Shown: positions 35,284-43,132 of the stretch, in pieces | Numbering within the stretch: the stretch's first letter is position 1 | Layout of the letters: each line of letters starts with the position of its first letter | From: Nocardia alba NBRC 108234 | GTDB lineage: Bacteria > Actinomycetota > Actinomycetes > Mycobacteriales > Mycobacteriaceae | DNA length: 64,000 bases | NCBI RefSeq assembly: GCF_001612665.1 | Contig: NZ_BDAX01000009.1 | Coordinates: forward strand, 248,001 to 312,000 | Direction of reading: 5' to 3' | Position numbers and translations under genes: made by a program | Notes under the pieces: generated by a model | Told to the model about the DNA's origin: nothing | Database searches by the model: none | What the model saw: only the letters and a program-made list of their open reading frames with translations

Positions 35284-36489
35284 ATGACTCCCCGGCCTGC
35301 TACCGCGTCGGCGCGCAGCGTCGACGAGTACCGCGACACCGTCGCCGCGCTGCTGGCCCATCTCGCCGAGCGCCCGCACGACGAGGTCCCGGTGCCGGAG
35401 GCGCTGGGCCGCACGCTGTCGGCCGATGTGGCCTCGCCCATCGATCTGCCGGTGTTCCGGAACTCGGCGATGGACGGCTACGCGGTGCGCGCGGTCGATG
35501 TGGCCGTCACCCCGGTGTCGCTGCCGGTGGTCGGCGTGGTGGCGGCGGGCAAGCCGGGCACCGACGAGCTGCCCGCCGGATCGGCGTTGAAGGTGATGAC
35601 GGGTGCGCCGATGCCTCCCGGCGCCGACTGTGTGGTGCCGGTCGAGGATGTGCAGGCCGGCGACGGACGGATCGTGGTCGAGCGTGGCCGTGGACGCGGC
35701 GAATTCGTGCGCGAGGCCGGTACCGACGTGCGCACCGGCGAGCTCGTCGCCCGGGCGGGCACGGTGCTCGCGCCTCGCCACATCGCGGCACTGGCCGCGG
35801 TCGGGCTGCCCACCGTGCCCGTGCTGAGTCGATTACGCGCCGTCTGCATCACCACCGGGGACGAACTCCGGCCCGCAGGCGCCGAGCTGGCGCCGGGCCA
35901 GATCTACAACTCCAACGGCATCGCGCTGGCCGCCGCGTTGCGGGCCGACGGTGTCGAGGTGGTCGAGGTCGCGCACAGCACCGACGACCCCGCGGTGTTC
36001 GCCTCGATACTGCGTGCCGCGACCGCTGCCGCCGACCTGGTCTTCACCTCCGGTGGCGTGTCCAAGGGCGACTTCGAGGTCGTGCGGGATGTGCTGGGTC
36101 CGCTCGGCGGGACGTTCGGCTCGGTCGCGGTCCAGCCCGGCGGGCCGCAGGGCTACACGGTGGTCGACGGGGTTCCGGTGCTCAGTTTCCCGGGTAATCC
36201 GGTGAGCACGATGGTGTCCTACGCCGTGTTCGCGCGCCCCGTGGTGCGCGCGCTGGCCGGGTTGTCCGAGCTCGTGAGCGGCGAGACCACGCTGCTCACA
36301 CCGCTGCGTTCGCCCGCGGGCCGTCGCCAATACCTGCGCGGTCTGCTCACCGAGGATGGGGTCGAAGTGATCTCGGGCCCCGGTTCGCATCTCATCGCGG
36401 GGATGGCCTGGGCCGATGTCCTCGTCGACGTTCCCGCCGAGGTCACCTCGCTGGCCACCGGTGTCCCTGTGCGAATCTTGTCCCTATGA
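35284..36489 (+). CDS. moeA: Molybdopterin molybdenumtransferase MoeA
   Basis: This 401-residue protein inserts molybdate into adenylated molybdopterin. Domains in order are MoeA_N (FRNSAMDGYAVRA; MTGAPMPPGADCVVPVED), the MoCF-binding domain (ITTGDEL, FTSGGVSKGDFEVV, SFPGNPVSTMVSYAVF) and the C-terminal MoeA_C. It starts the plus-strand Moco operon; its stop overlaps the next ATG in ATGA. Confidence 0.96.
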   Translation: MTPRPATASARSVDEYRDTVAALLAHLAERPHDEVPVPEALGRTLSADVASPIDLPVFRNSAMDGYAVRAVDVAVTPVSLPVVGVVAAGKPGTDELPAGSALKVMTGAPMPPGADCVVPVEDVQAGDGRIVVERGRGRGEFVREAGTDVRTGELVARAGTVLAPRHIAALAAVGLPTVPVLSRLRAVCITTGDELRPAGAELAPGQIYNSNGIALAAALRADGVEVVEVAHSTDDPAVFASILRAATAAADLVFTSGGVSKGDFEVVRDVLGPLGGTFGSVAVQPGGPQGYTVVDGVPVLSFPGNPVSTMVSYAVFARPVVRALAGLSELVSGETTLLTPLRSPAGRRQYLRGLLTEDGVEVISGPGSHLIAGMAWADVLVDVPAEVTSLATGVPVRILSL

Positions 36490-37568
36490 GCGAGTTGTCC
36501 CACGTCGACCGCGAGGGTCGCGCGCGCATGGTCGATGTCAGCGCGAAAGCCGACACCACCCGAATCGCTGTCGCCGCAGGCGAATTGCAGACGACCGCGG
36601 AAGTGGTGGCGTTGGTGCGGGCCGAGGGGATGCCGAAGGCCGACGTGCTGTCCACGGCGCGATTGGCCGGAATAGCCGGTGCGAAGAAGACTTCCGAGCT
36701 GATACCGCTGTGTCATCAGCTGGCCTTGTCGTCGGTGAAGGTCGAGTTCGGGTTCACCGAGACCACCATCACGGTCGAGGCGACCGCGAAGACCAAGGGG
36801 CCCACCGGGGTCGAGATGGAGGCGCTGACCGCTGTCGCCGTGGCCGGGCTGACGCTGCACGACATGGTGAAGGCGGTGGATCCCGCTGCCGTGATGAACG
36901 GGGTTCGCCTGATCACCAAAGAGGGTGGAAAGCACGGACATTGGGTGCGCCCCGAGGGTCGCTCCGATGCAGGCACACCCGCGCTGGACCGGTTGGCACA
37001 GGTGGACGCGGATGCCGACGAAGGGTCCGCGCCGACGACCACCGAAGTCGCGGAAAGCGGCGCCGAGTCGGAATCGGTTGACGCCCAGGCATTTTCGCGG
37101 ACCGCTGTGGTCGTTGTCGCGTCTACCGGCACCGCGGCGGGCACCCGCGTCGACACCACCGGTCCCGTTCTCGCCGATTGGCTGACCGCGCAGGGCTTTT
37201 CGGTGCGTGGGCCGCTGGTCTACGCCGATGCCGAGATCGCCGCCGGGCTGGCCGACGCACTGGGCCACGAGCCGTCGCTGGTCGTCACCACCGGCGGTAC
37301 CGGCGCGTCCCCCACCGACGCGACACCGGAGGCCACGCGCGCGGTGCTCGATCGTGAACTACCCGGTGTCGCCGATGCCATTCGGCAGCGTGGGACCGCG
37401 AAATTCCCCCTCGCGGCGCTCAGTCGCGGTGTTGCCGGACTGGCCGGTCGGACCGTTGTGGTGAACCTGCCCGGTTCGCCCGGCGGGGTGAAAGACGGGA
37501 TAGCGGTGCTGGAACCGCTGTTGGATCATCTGCTAGCGCAAGTAGCCGGAGGCGGCGACCATGAGTGA
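36486..37568 (+). CDS. Bifunctional MoaC-MogA fusion
   Basis: This 360-residue protein joins two activities. Residues 1-160 are MoaC, cyclic pyranopterin monophosphate synthase (SHVDREGRARMVDVSAK, ELIPLCHQLALSSVKVEF, GVEMEALTAV). After an acidic Ala/Asp/Glu-rich linker, residues 200-360 are a MogA/MoaB adenylyltransferase domain (VTTGGTGASPTDATPEATRA, VVNLPGSPGGVKDGI). The fusion couples an early step to the later MPT adenylation. The fused form is known in actinobacteria. It overlaps moeA by four bases and moaE by eight. Confidence 0.95.
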   Translation: MSELSHVDREGRARMVDVSAKADTTRIAVAAGELQTTAEVVALVRAEGMPKADVLSTARLAGIAGAKKTSELIPLCHQLALSSVKVEFGFTETTITVEATAKTKGPTGVEMEALTAVAVAGLTLHDMVKAVDPAAVMNGVRLITKEGGKHGHWVRPEGRSDAGTPALDRLAQVDADADEGSAPTTTEVAESGAESESVDAQAFSRTAVVVVASTGTAAGTRVDTTGPVLADWLTAQGFSVRGPLVYADAEIAAGLADALGHEPSLVVTTGGTGASPTDATPEATRAVLDRELPGVADAIRQRGTAKFPLAALSRGVAGLAGRTVVVNLPGSPGGVKDGIAVLEPLLDHLLAQVAGGGDHE

Positions 37569-37992
37569 CTTCGGCGCGGTTCGACTCGCGACCATCAGCG
37601 ATCAGGACCTCGATCCCCTCGCCGTCGAAAAGGCTGTCGAAGGACCGGAATTCGGCGCGGTGGTGGTGTTCACCGGCAAGGTGCGCAACCACGACGGCGG
37701 GCAGGCGGTGACGTCGCTGGAGTATTCGGCGCATCCACAGGCGCAGCGATTCCTGCACGCGATCTGCGCGGAAGTGGCGCAGGCGAGCGGACTTCCGGTC
37801 GCGGCGTCGCATCGTATCGGAGCGCTGACGATCGGCGGGCTGGCGATCGTGGTGGCGGTGGCCGCGCCGCACCGGGCCGAGGCGTTCGCGGTCTGCGCCG
37901 GGCTGGTCGACCGGATCAAGCACGAGGTGCCGATCTGGAAGCGACAGTTGTTCGCCGACGGGCTTTCCGAGTGGGTCAACGCCTGCGGCTGA
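37561..37992 (+). CDS. moaE: Molybdopterin synthase large subunit MoaE
   Basis: This 143-residue protein has the MoaE landmarks GAVVVFTGKVRNHDGG, LEYSAHPQA, HRIGALTIGGLAIVVAVAAPHR and the catalytic Lys segment IKHEVPIWKRQ. It forms the heterotetramer with MoaD that converts cPMP to molybdopterin. It is the last gene of the moeA-moaC/mogA-moaE operon. Confidence 0.96.
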   Translation: MSDFGAVRLATISDQDLDPLAVEKAVEGPEFGAVVVFTGKVRNHDGGQAVTSLEYSAHPQAQRFLHAICAEVAQASGLPVAASHRIGALTIGGLAIVVAVAAPHRAEAFAVCAGLVDRIKHEVPIWKRQLFADGLSEWVNACG

Positions 37993-38003
37993 GCGTCTCG
38001 ACG

Positions 38004-39035
38004 CTAGGGCGTGGCGTAACGCCACACGCTGAGCATCTCCCCCTCGTCCAGCAGCGTCTCACCGTCGAAGATGGTGTCGTGCAGGCGTTTCGACGCGGCC
38101 TCGGTATCCAGTCCGGCGCCGATCAGCACCAGGTTGGAGACACGTCGCTCGCCGCGTGCCCAGTTCGCGGGGGTGAGGACCACATGCCTGCCGACCAGGT
38201 GGACCACGAACTTGCGTCGCTCCCCGGCCACCGCGAACGCGACGCATCCCTTGGCGCGGAACAGACCTGACGGCGGATCTTCCAGAAAGTCCACCAGCGC
38301 ACGAGGATTCAACGCGCGCTCGCTCGTGAAGGCCAGCGAGACGTAGTCGTCGTGGAGGTGGCGATGGTCGGGGTCGTCATGGTCGTGGTGGTCGAGCAGC
38401 AGGTCGAAGCTCAGCTGCTCGGCCACGGACGGCCGATCGGGCGCTCGATCGTCGAACAGCAGGCCCGGATCGATGCGACCGTGCGTCGTCGCGTAGATCG
38501 GGACCTGGCCGATCCAGTCGGCCAACTCCGCGCGCAAACCGGCCAGCGCCTGCGCCTCGATCCGATCGGCCTTGTTCACCAGTACCAGGTCCGCCATCCG
38601 CAGATGGGTCATCAGTTCGGGGTGTCGCGCGCTGGTGGTGGTGAACTGCTCGGCATCGACCACTTCGACCAACCCGCCGTAGGCGATGCGCGGGTTCGGG
38701 TTGGCGATCACCATCCGGATCAGGTTGCGTGGCTCGGCCAGCCCGCTGGCCTCCACCACGATCACATCCACCGCGCTGCGTGGTTGTGCGAGCCGGGCGA
38801 ACAGATCGTCGAGTTCGGATACGTCCACCGCGCAGCACACACATCCGTTGCCCAGCGACACCATCGCGTCGACCTGCCCCGCCACCAGCATCGCGTCGAT
38901 GTTCACCGCCCCGAAATCGTTGACCACCACCCCGATCCGGGTCCCCCGATTGTTGCGCAACAGGTAATTGAGCAGGGTCGTCTTCCCTGAACCGAGAAAC
39001 CCAGCAACGATCACGACAGGAATCACCGCACCCAT
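38004..39035 (-). CDS. CobW/Zng-family metallochaperone GTPase
   Basis: This 343-residue G3E GTPase has Walker A GFLGSGKTT at residues 12-20, the metal motif GCVCC at 64-68, the guanine motif NKAD and a His/Asp-rich loop (HHDHDDPDHRHLHDD), followed by a CobW_C domain. Such proteins deliver Zn2+ or Co2+ to client enzymes. ATG 39035 is preceded by GAGGTG. Which client is served is unknown. Confidence 0.9.
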   Translation of the reverse strand: MGAVIPVVIVAGFLGSGKTTLLNYLLRNNRGTRIGVVVNDFGAVNIDAMLVAGQVDAMVSLGNGCVCCAVDVSELDDLFARLAQPRSAVDVIVVEASGLAEPRNLIRMVIANPNPRIAYGGLVEVVDAEQFTTTSARHPELMTHLRMADLVLVNKADRIEAQALAGLRAELADWIGQVPIYATTHGRIDPGLLFDDRAPDRPSVAEQLSFDLLLDHHDHDDPDHRHLHDDYVSLAFTSERALNPRALVDFLEDPPSGLFRAKGCVAFAVAGERRKFVVHLVGRHVVLTPANWARGERRVSNLVLIGAGLDTEAASKRLHDTIFDGETLLDEGEMLSVWRYATP

Positions 39036-39080
39036 GCTGCCATCACCTCGGTGCGGCGAGGCCGACCGGTCCTCGCCACG

Positions 39081-39124
39081 CGGCACACCGCCTACCTCCG
39101 CGATCGGAGGTAGGCGGTGTGCCG
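39081..39124 (-). terminator. Terminator after amidase gene
   Basis: A perfect 20-bp inverted repeat (39081-39100 with 39105-39124) and a CGAT loop lie 15 bases beyond the amidase stop. There is no T-run, as is common in high-GC actinobacteria. It separates the amidase from the downstream CobW gene. Confidence 0.85.
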
Positions 39125-39139
39125 GGCGGATATCAGGTG

Positions 39140-40588
39140 TCAGGACGGGCCGAAAACCAATCCCACCAGGGTGTACGCGAGATTGATCAGCTGGCCGGGG
39201 ATCGTCGACTCGTCCATGCCGAGTGCTTGGGCCAGGGGCATGAGCAGTGTCATGACGGTGGTGATCGGACCGCCGAGCGAGCTCAGATCGAGTTCGGATT
39301 CGTTGGGCGTCGACTGGGTTTTGGGGCTGGTGCCGCGGTTCTTCGGGGTGGTGGCAGGTGCGGCGGGAGCCTCGGGTGACGCCGTGCGGGCCTGTTCACC
39401 GGGGGCCGCGGTGCGGACCGGGGCTACCGGAGCCGCGACCGGACCACGGGCGGGGATGGTCACGGTGACGGTGGGCGGGGTCGGACTACCGGCCGGATCG
39501 CGATCGGGCGCTCCGGCTCTCGGCGTTGTAGTCGTCGAGGGAGACGACTGTTCCGGTGCGGACGGCGACGCCGTGACCCCGCCGGGCTTCTTCGACGGCT
39601 GGGTGGGTTCGGCGGGATGGGTGGTCGGCACCGCGCTGTCGTTCGTGCCCTCGGCGGGCGTCGCGGGATCGGTGGGTACCTCGGCCGGAGTGGCAGCTCC
39701 GTCCGATCCCGGTACCGTTCCGTGGGCGCTCGGCGAGGGAATCTCGGTCGGATCGGCGGCCGACGCGCGTTTCGGCGCGGCGGCATGCGCGGGAATCGGC
39801 TTGTTCAGCAGGAACGCGGCGACGCCGGTCGCGATGGCGATCGCGTGCTCGAGCTGACCTTCGCGCGATTCCAGACGGGCGGCGTCGCCGGCATTGGCGC
39901 CGTTGCCCATTTCGACGAATACCAGCGGCACCTGCGTCAGAGCCGGGCCTGCCACGTCCTCGCGGGTCTGCAGACCGGCCTTGACGCCCGCGTAGTCGGC
40001 GGGTGTGAAGCCGGCCGCCAGATAGGCGTCGCGCACCGCGCTCGACACGAGTCGGCCACCGCCGGACTGCGCCTTGTCGGCGATCGAGTCGGGGATGGGC
40101 AGCTGCGGCACGATCAGGTGGAAGCCGTGCTGGTCGGGGCCCGCGCTGTCGGCGTGAATGCTCACCGCTACGTCGGCGCCCGACTGGTTGGCGGCGCGAG
40201 CGCGATCGTCCACGCAGCCGCCCCACCCGGTGTCGTCGGCGCGGCTCAGCACCACGTCGGCACCCAGTGCCTCCAGCGATGCGCGCACGAGCTGGGCGAC
40301 GTCCCAGTTGATGGTGTGTTCGGGGACGCCGTTGAGTGTGGTCATGCCGGTGGTCTGGCAGTCCTTGGTGCCGCCGCGGCCGTTGTCGACCTGGCGGCTC
40401 AGATCCTCGGAATGCGCCGACCCCTGGTGGCCGGGGTCGAGGAAGATCGTCCTACCGGCGAGCTGGTGCTCGCTGGTCGCGGGTTCAGGGGCGGCGATGG
40501 CGGTCATGGGGACCAATCCCGACAGCGACACCACCACCGCGGCGGAGACGCTGGCGCAGATTCCGGCCTTGCTGATGTTTGGTTCCAT
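39140..40588 (-). CDS. N-acetylmuramoyl-L-alanine amidase (Amidase_3), secreted
   Basis: This 482-residue protein has a signal peptide (ASVSAAVVVSLSGLVPMTAIAA), an Amidase_3 zinc hydrolase domain at about residues 45-265 (FLDPGHQG, PEHTINWDVAQ, VAVSIHADS, and the VFVEMGNGAN Glu), then a long Pro/Thr/Ala-rich disordered region and a short C-terminal helix pair. It should cleave the amide between MurNAc and the stem peptide in the wall. The family matches mycobacterial Rv3717. A GTAAC direct repeat lies in its promoter region. Confidence 0.9.
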   Translation of the reverse strand: MEPNISKAGICASVSAAVVVSLSGLVPMTAIAAPEPATSEHQLAGRTIFLDPGHQGSAHSEDLSRQVDNGRGGTKDCQTTGMTTLNGVPEHTINWDVAQLVRASLEALGADVVLSRADDTGWGGCVDDRARAANQSGADVAVSIHADSAGPDQHGFHLIVPQLPIPDSIADKAQSGGGRLVSSAVRDAYLAAGFTPADYAGVKAGLQTREDVAGPALTQVPLVFVEMGNGANAGDAARLESREGQLEHAIAIATGVAAFLLNKPIPAHAAAPKRASAADPTEIPSPSAHGTVPGSDGAATPAEVPTDPATPAEGTNDSAVPTTHPAEPTQPSKKPGGVTASPSAPEQSSPSTTTTPRAGAPDRDPAGSPTPPTVTVTIPARGPVAAPVAPVRTAAPGEQARTASPEAPAAPATTPKNRGTSPKTQSTPNESELDLSSLGGPITTVMTLLMPLAQALGMDESTIPGQLINLAYTLVGLVFGPS

Positions 40589-40633
40589 GTTCGGTCGGCG
40601 CTCCGGGACCGGAGCACCCCTCCCTTCCCATTG

Positions 40634-40648
40634 GTAACACCTGGTAAC
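40634..40648 (-). promoter_or_regulatory. GTAAC-N5-GTAAC direct repeat, MtrA-like site
   Basis: Two copies of GGTAACACC repeat with a 10-base period about 50 bases upstream of the amidase start. GTAAC-N5-GTAAC matches the published type of MtrA response-regulator site, and MtrA controls wall hydrolases in actinobacteria. The assignment is inference. Confidence 0.5.
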
Positions 40649-40775
40649 ACCAAACCCAGTAGTTCACTCTTGCAACTCTGACAACCAGAGGGCAAGTGCA
40701 GTTACCGAAATGCAACGGGATGGGAGGATCGAAATAAGCTGTTCAGATGCCCAGATGAGCTGCCACCGGGCCGAA

Positions 40776-41312
40776 TCAGGCAACCTCCGGCAATTGGCGC
40801 AACGACCGCAGCGCGTAGTGCACGCGGGTCTTCACGGTGCCGATCGGAATACCGAAATCCGCGGCGACCTCCCGGTAGCCGCGATCGTGCAAGATCACCT
40901 CGGTCACGGCGGCTCGCTGCGGTTCCGGGAGCCGGGCGAGTAGTTGATCGACCAGCAATCCGTCGACCAGGCCGTCGGCGAAATCCGGTTTGCCGCAGAC
41001 GGACACCTCGGTGATGTCGTCCCAGCCCACGTCACCGGGGCGGACGGATCTGGCCCGCACGATGTCGACGATGACATTGTGTTCGATCGCCGACAGCCAG
41101 GTCCGCACGCTGCCTTTGCGGCTGTCGTAGTCGTGACACGAACGCCAGCCCCGCAGCAGGGTCTCCTGCACCGCGTGCTCGGCCAGGCCCGCGTCGCCGA
41201 GACTGCGCATCGCCCGCCAGTGCAGCAGGCCGCGATCGGTGGCGAGCACCTCGGCCAGTCCGTCCCTGGTACACAGGCGCGCGCACCGCGCACCGCAGGT
41301 GTTGTCCGTCAT
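40776..41312 (-). CDS. ECF-type RNA polymerase sigma factor
   Basis: This 178-residue protein has sigma region 2 (AEHAVQETLLRGWRSCHDYDS, VRTWLSAIEHNVIVDIVRAR) and region 4 (RLPEPQRAAVTEVILHDRGYREVAADFGIPIGTVKTRVHYALRSLRQL). The N-terminus is unusual in having three Cys close together (CGARCARLC). No anti-sigma gene is adjacent, so control is unclear. It may direct a stress regulon. Confidence 0.9.
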   Translation of the reverse strand: MTDNTCGARCARLCTRDGLAEVLATDRGLLHWRAMRSLGDAGLAEHAVQETLLRGWRSCHDYDSRKGSVRTWLSAIEHNVIVDIVRARSVRPGDVGWDDITEVSVCGKPDFADGLVDGLLVDQLLARLPEPQRAAVTEVILHDRGYREVAADFGIPIGTVKTRVHYALRSLRQLPEVA

Positions 41313-41405
41313 ATGGGGTTATCGCGCCCGACCGCGCCGATGACAACGTCGCGCGTTAAGCGACTCTTCAGGATCTCGCTGGGGGTGTACCGGAAAGTAG
41401 TTCTC

Positions 41406-41458
41406 GCGAGCCCGGCCGGGCCTGCTCCAGGAGGGGGGAGCAGGGACGCCGGGCTCGC
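41406..41458. repeat. Strong two-tier inverted repeat in divergent intergenic region
   Basis: The outer stem GCGAGCCCGG (41406-41415) pairs with CCGGGCTCGC (41449-41458) and the inner stem CCTGCTCC (41421-41428) pairs with GGAGCAGG (41437-41444). It lies between the divergent sigma factor and YrhB-like genes, so it cannot be an ordinary terminator for either. It may be a 5'-UTR structure or belong to a small RNA. Confidence 0.6.
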
Positions 41459-41556
41459 TCCGTTTCCGTGCCCGATCATCACGGGCTCGCGCATTCGGGC
41501 GAATACGCCCACGATCGGTTCCGGGCGACGACAATCGCCCACGAGGAGCGAACAAC

Positions 41557-41892
41557 GTGAACATCCATGCATATCCGACCGACGCGCAGACGCCGGTCGA
41601 CCGGGCCGAGGCCACCCGCGTGGCGGCCGAACATCTACCGGCCGACCTGCCGGGCCACGATCGCAGGATCGTCGAATTCGCCGACGGCTTCGCGGTTTTC
41701 GCGGTGCAGCCGTTGCACGCGCCACCGGATCGGCCGATCCCGATCGGCGGCTCGGTGTACGTGATCGACAAGGCGACCGGGGCGGTGTCGTTCTGGCCGA
41801 CCTACCCCAGCGGCGTGATCGCCGCGCACTACGCGCTGCTCCTGGCGGCGGGGCAGTTGGTCGTCGCCGATTCGTGGCCCGATCAGGACTGA
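41557..41892 (+). CDS. YrhB-domain-like small protein
   Basis: This 111-residue protein starts at GTG 41557 with GAGGAG upstream. The segments IGGSVYVIDKATGAVSFWPTYPSG and an amphipathic N-terminal helix with EATRVAAEHL resemble YrhB/Imm35-like domains, which occur as immunity proteins or small cytoplasmic proteins. No toxin gene is adjacent, so an immunity role is not supported. Function unknown. Confidence 0.6.
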   Translation: MNIHAYPTDAQTPVDRAEATRVAAEHLPADLPGHDRRIVEFADGFAVFAVQPLHAPPDRPIPIGGSVYVIDKATGAVSFWPTYPSGVIAAHYALLLAAGQLVVADSWPDQD

Positions 41893-42066
41893 TCGAGTAA
41901 TTCACGACGTTTCCCCCGTCGAGCGTCCGGACATCTCGCGACGTCACAGTCATGCCCGGAACCGTCCGCCAGGGACGCGGCACCACTACCGCGCGCTCAG
42001 GCATAGGGTGGATTCGACGCCGCGCATCCGGGTGACCAGCGACGATCACGCTCGACCAGGAGAGTA

Positions 42067-42095
42067 TTGCATACATAGCGATGTGTGCATATGAT
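42067..42095 (+). promoter_or_regulatory. Promoter of CDF exporter with operator in spacer
   Basis: TTGCAT (-35, 42067-42072) and TATGAT (-10, 42090-42095) are 17 bases apart. An imperfect inverted repeat, TGCATACAT-AGCG-ATGTGTGCA, occupies the spacer and part of the -35. Such placement and AT-rich half-sites are typical of ArsR/SmtB metal sensors. The regulator gene is not adjacent. Confidence 0.6.
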
Positions 42096-42129
42096 TGCGA
42101 CCGATCGGACCGCAGAAGAGGGGAACGTG

Positions 42130-43098
42130 ATGGGCGCAGGGCACGGGCACGACCACGGGGTTTCGGCCGACAGCGATCGGCGCTGGCTGGCCGGCGCGCT
42201 GGCGGTGATCGTCACCTTCCTGATCGGCGAAGTGATCGTCGGCGTCATCGCCGGTTCGCTGGCGCTGCTCTCCGATGCGGCCCATATGACCACCGACGCC
42301 GCCTCGATCGCGCTGGCGCTGTGGGCGATTCGCCTGGCGGCACGCCCGGCGACCGGGCGGATGACCTTCGGCTGGAAACGGGCCGAGATCCTGTCGGCCC
42401 AGGCCAACGGGCTGACGCTGCTGCTCCTGGCGGCATGGCTCGGCTACGAGGCGATTCGCCGACTGTTCGAGCCGCCGGAGGTACACGGGTGGCTGGTGTT
42501 GATCACCGCGCTGGTCGGCGTCGTCGTGAATGTGCTCGCCACCTGGATGATCAGCCGCGCCGACCGCACCAGCCTCAATGTCGAGGGCGCCTACCAGCAC
42601 ATTCTCAACGACCTGTTCGCGTTCATCGCCACCGCGGTCGCCGGTCTGATCATCATCCTCACCGGGTGGGTCCAGGCCGACGTGGTCGCCACGCTGATCG
42701 TGGTGGCGCTGATGATCAAGGCCGGCGTCGGGCTGATCAAGGCCTCGAGCCGGATCTTCCTCGAGGCCGCGCCCGAACACCTCGACCCCGCGCGGATCGG
42801 CGCCGCTATGGCCGCGCGCGACGGCGTCACCGAAGTCCACGACCTGCACATCTGGGAGATCACCTCCGGCTCCCCCGCGCTGTCGGCCCATGTGCTCGTG
42901 CGGCCCGGCCACGATTGCCATGCGGTCCGTGAGGACATCGCACACATGCTCGATCACGACCACCACATCGAGCACGTCACCCTGCAGGTCGACCACGCGA
43001 GCCCGACGTTGCTCGCCATCGGCAACCGCGATTCCCACCCGTGCGCCGAGGCACACGGGCCCAGGCACGTGCCCGAACGGGCCCCGCATACGCACTGA
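42130..43098 (+). CDS. Cation diffusion facilitator (Zn/Co/Ni exporter)
   Basis: This 322-residue protein has a His-rich N-terminus (GHGHDHG), six transmembrane helices with metal-site motifs SDAAHMTTD and HILNDLFAF, and a cytoplasmic ferredoxin-like C-terminal domain (EVHDLHIWEITSG). The C-terminus is also His-rich. It exports a divalent metal by proton antiport. ATG 42130 is chosen over ATG 42085, which lies before the -10 element. Confidence 0.93.
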   Translation: MGAGHGHDHGVSADSDRRWLAGALAVIVTFLIGEVIVGVIAGSLALLSDAAHMTTDAASIALALWAIRLAARPATGRMTFGWKRAEILSAQANGLTLLLLAAWLGYEAIRRLFEPPEVHGWLVLITALVGVVVNVLATWMISRADRTSLNVEGAYQHILNDLFAFIATAVAGLIIILTGWVQADVVATLIVVALMIKAGVGLIKASSRIFLEAAPEHLDPARIGAAMAARDGVTEVHDLHIWEITSGSPALSAHVLVRPGHDCHAVREDIAHMLDHDHHIEHVTLQVDHASPTLLAIGNRDSHPCAEAHGPRHVPERAPHTH

Positions 43099-43132
43099 CG
43101 AGGGCGCGCCCCCATAGTCGAGAACGGGCCGA

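Noticed and set aside
41557..41892. YrhB-like protein as immunity protein of a toxin system
   Set aside because: No polymorphic toxin, secretion or toxin-domain gene lies nearby.
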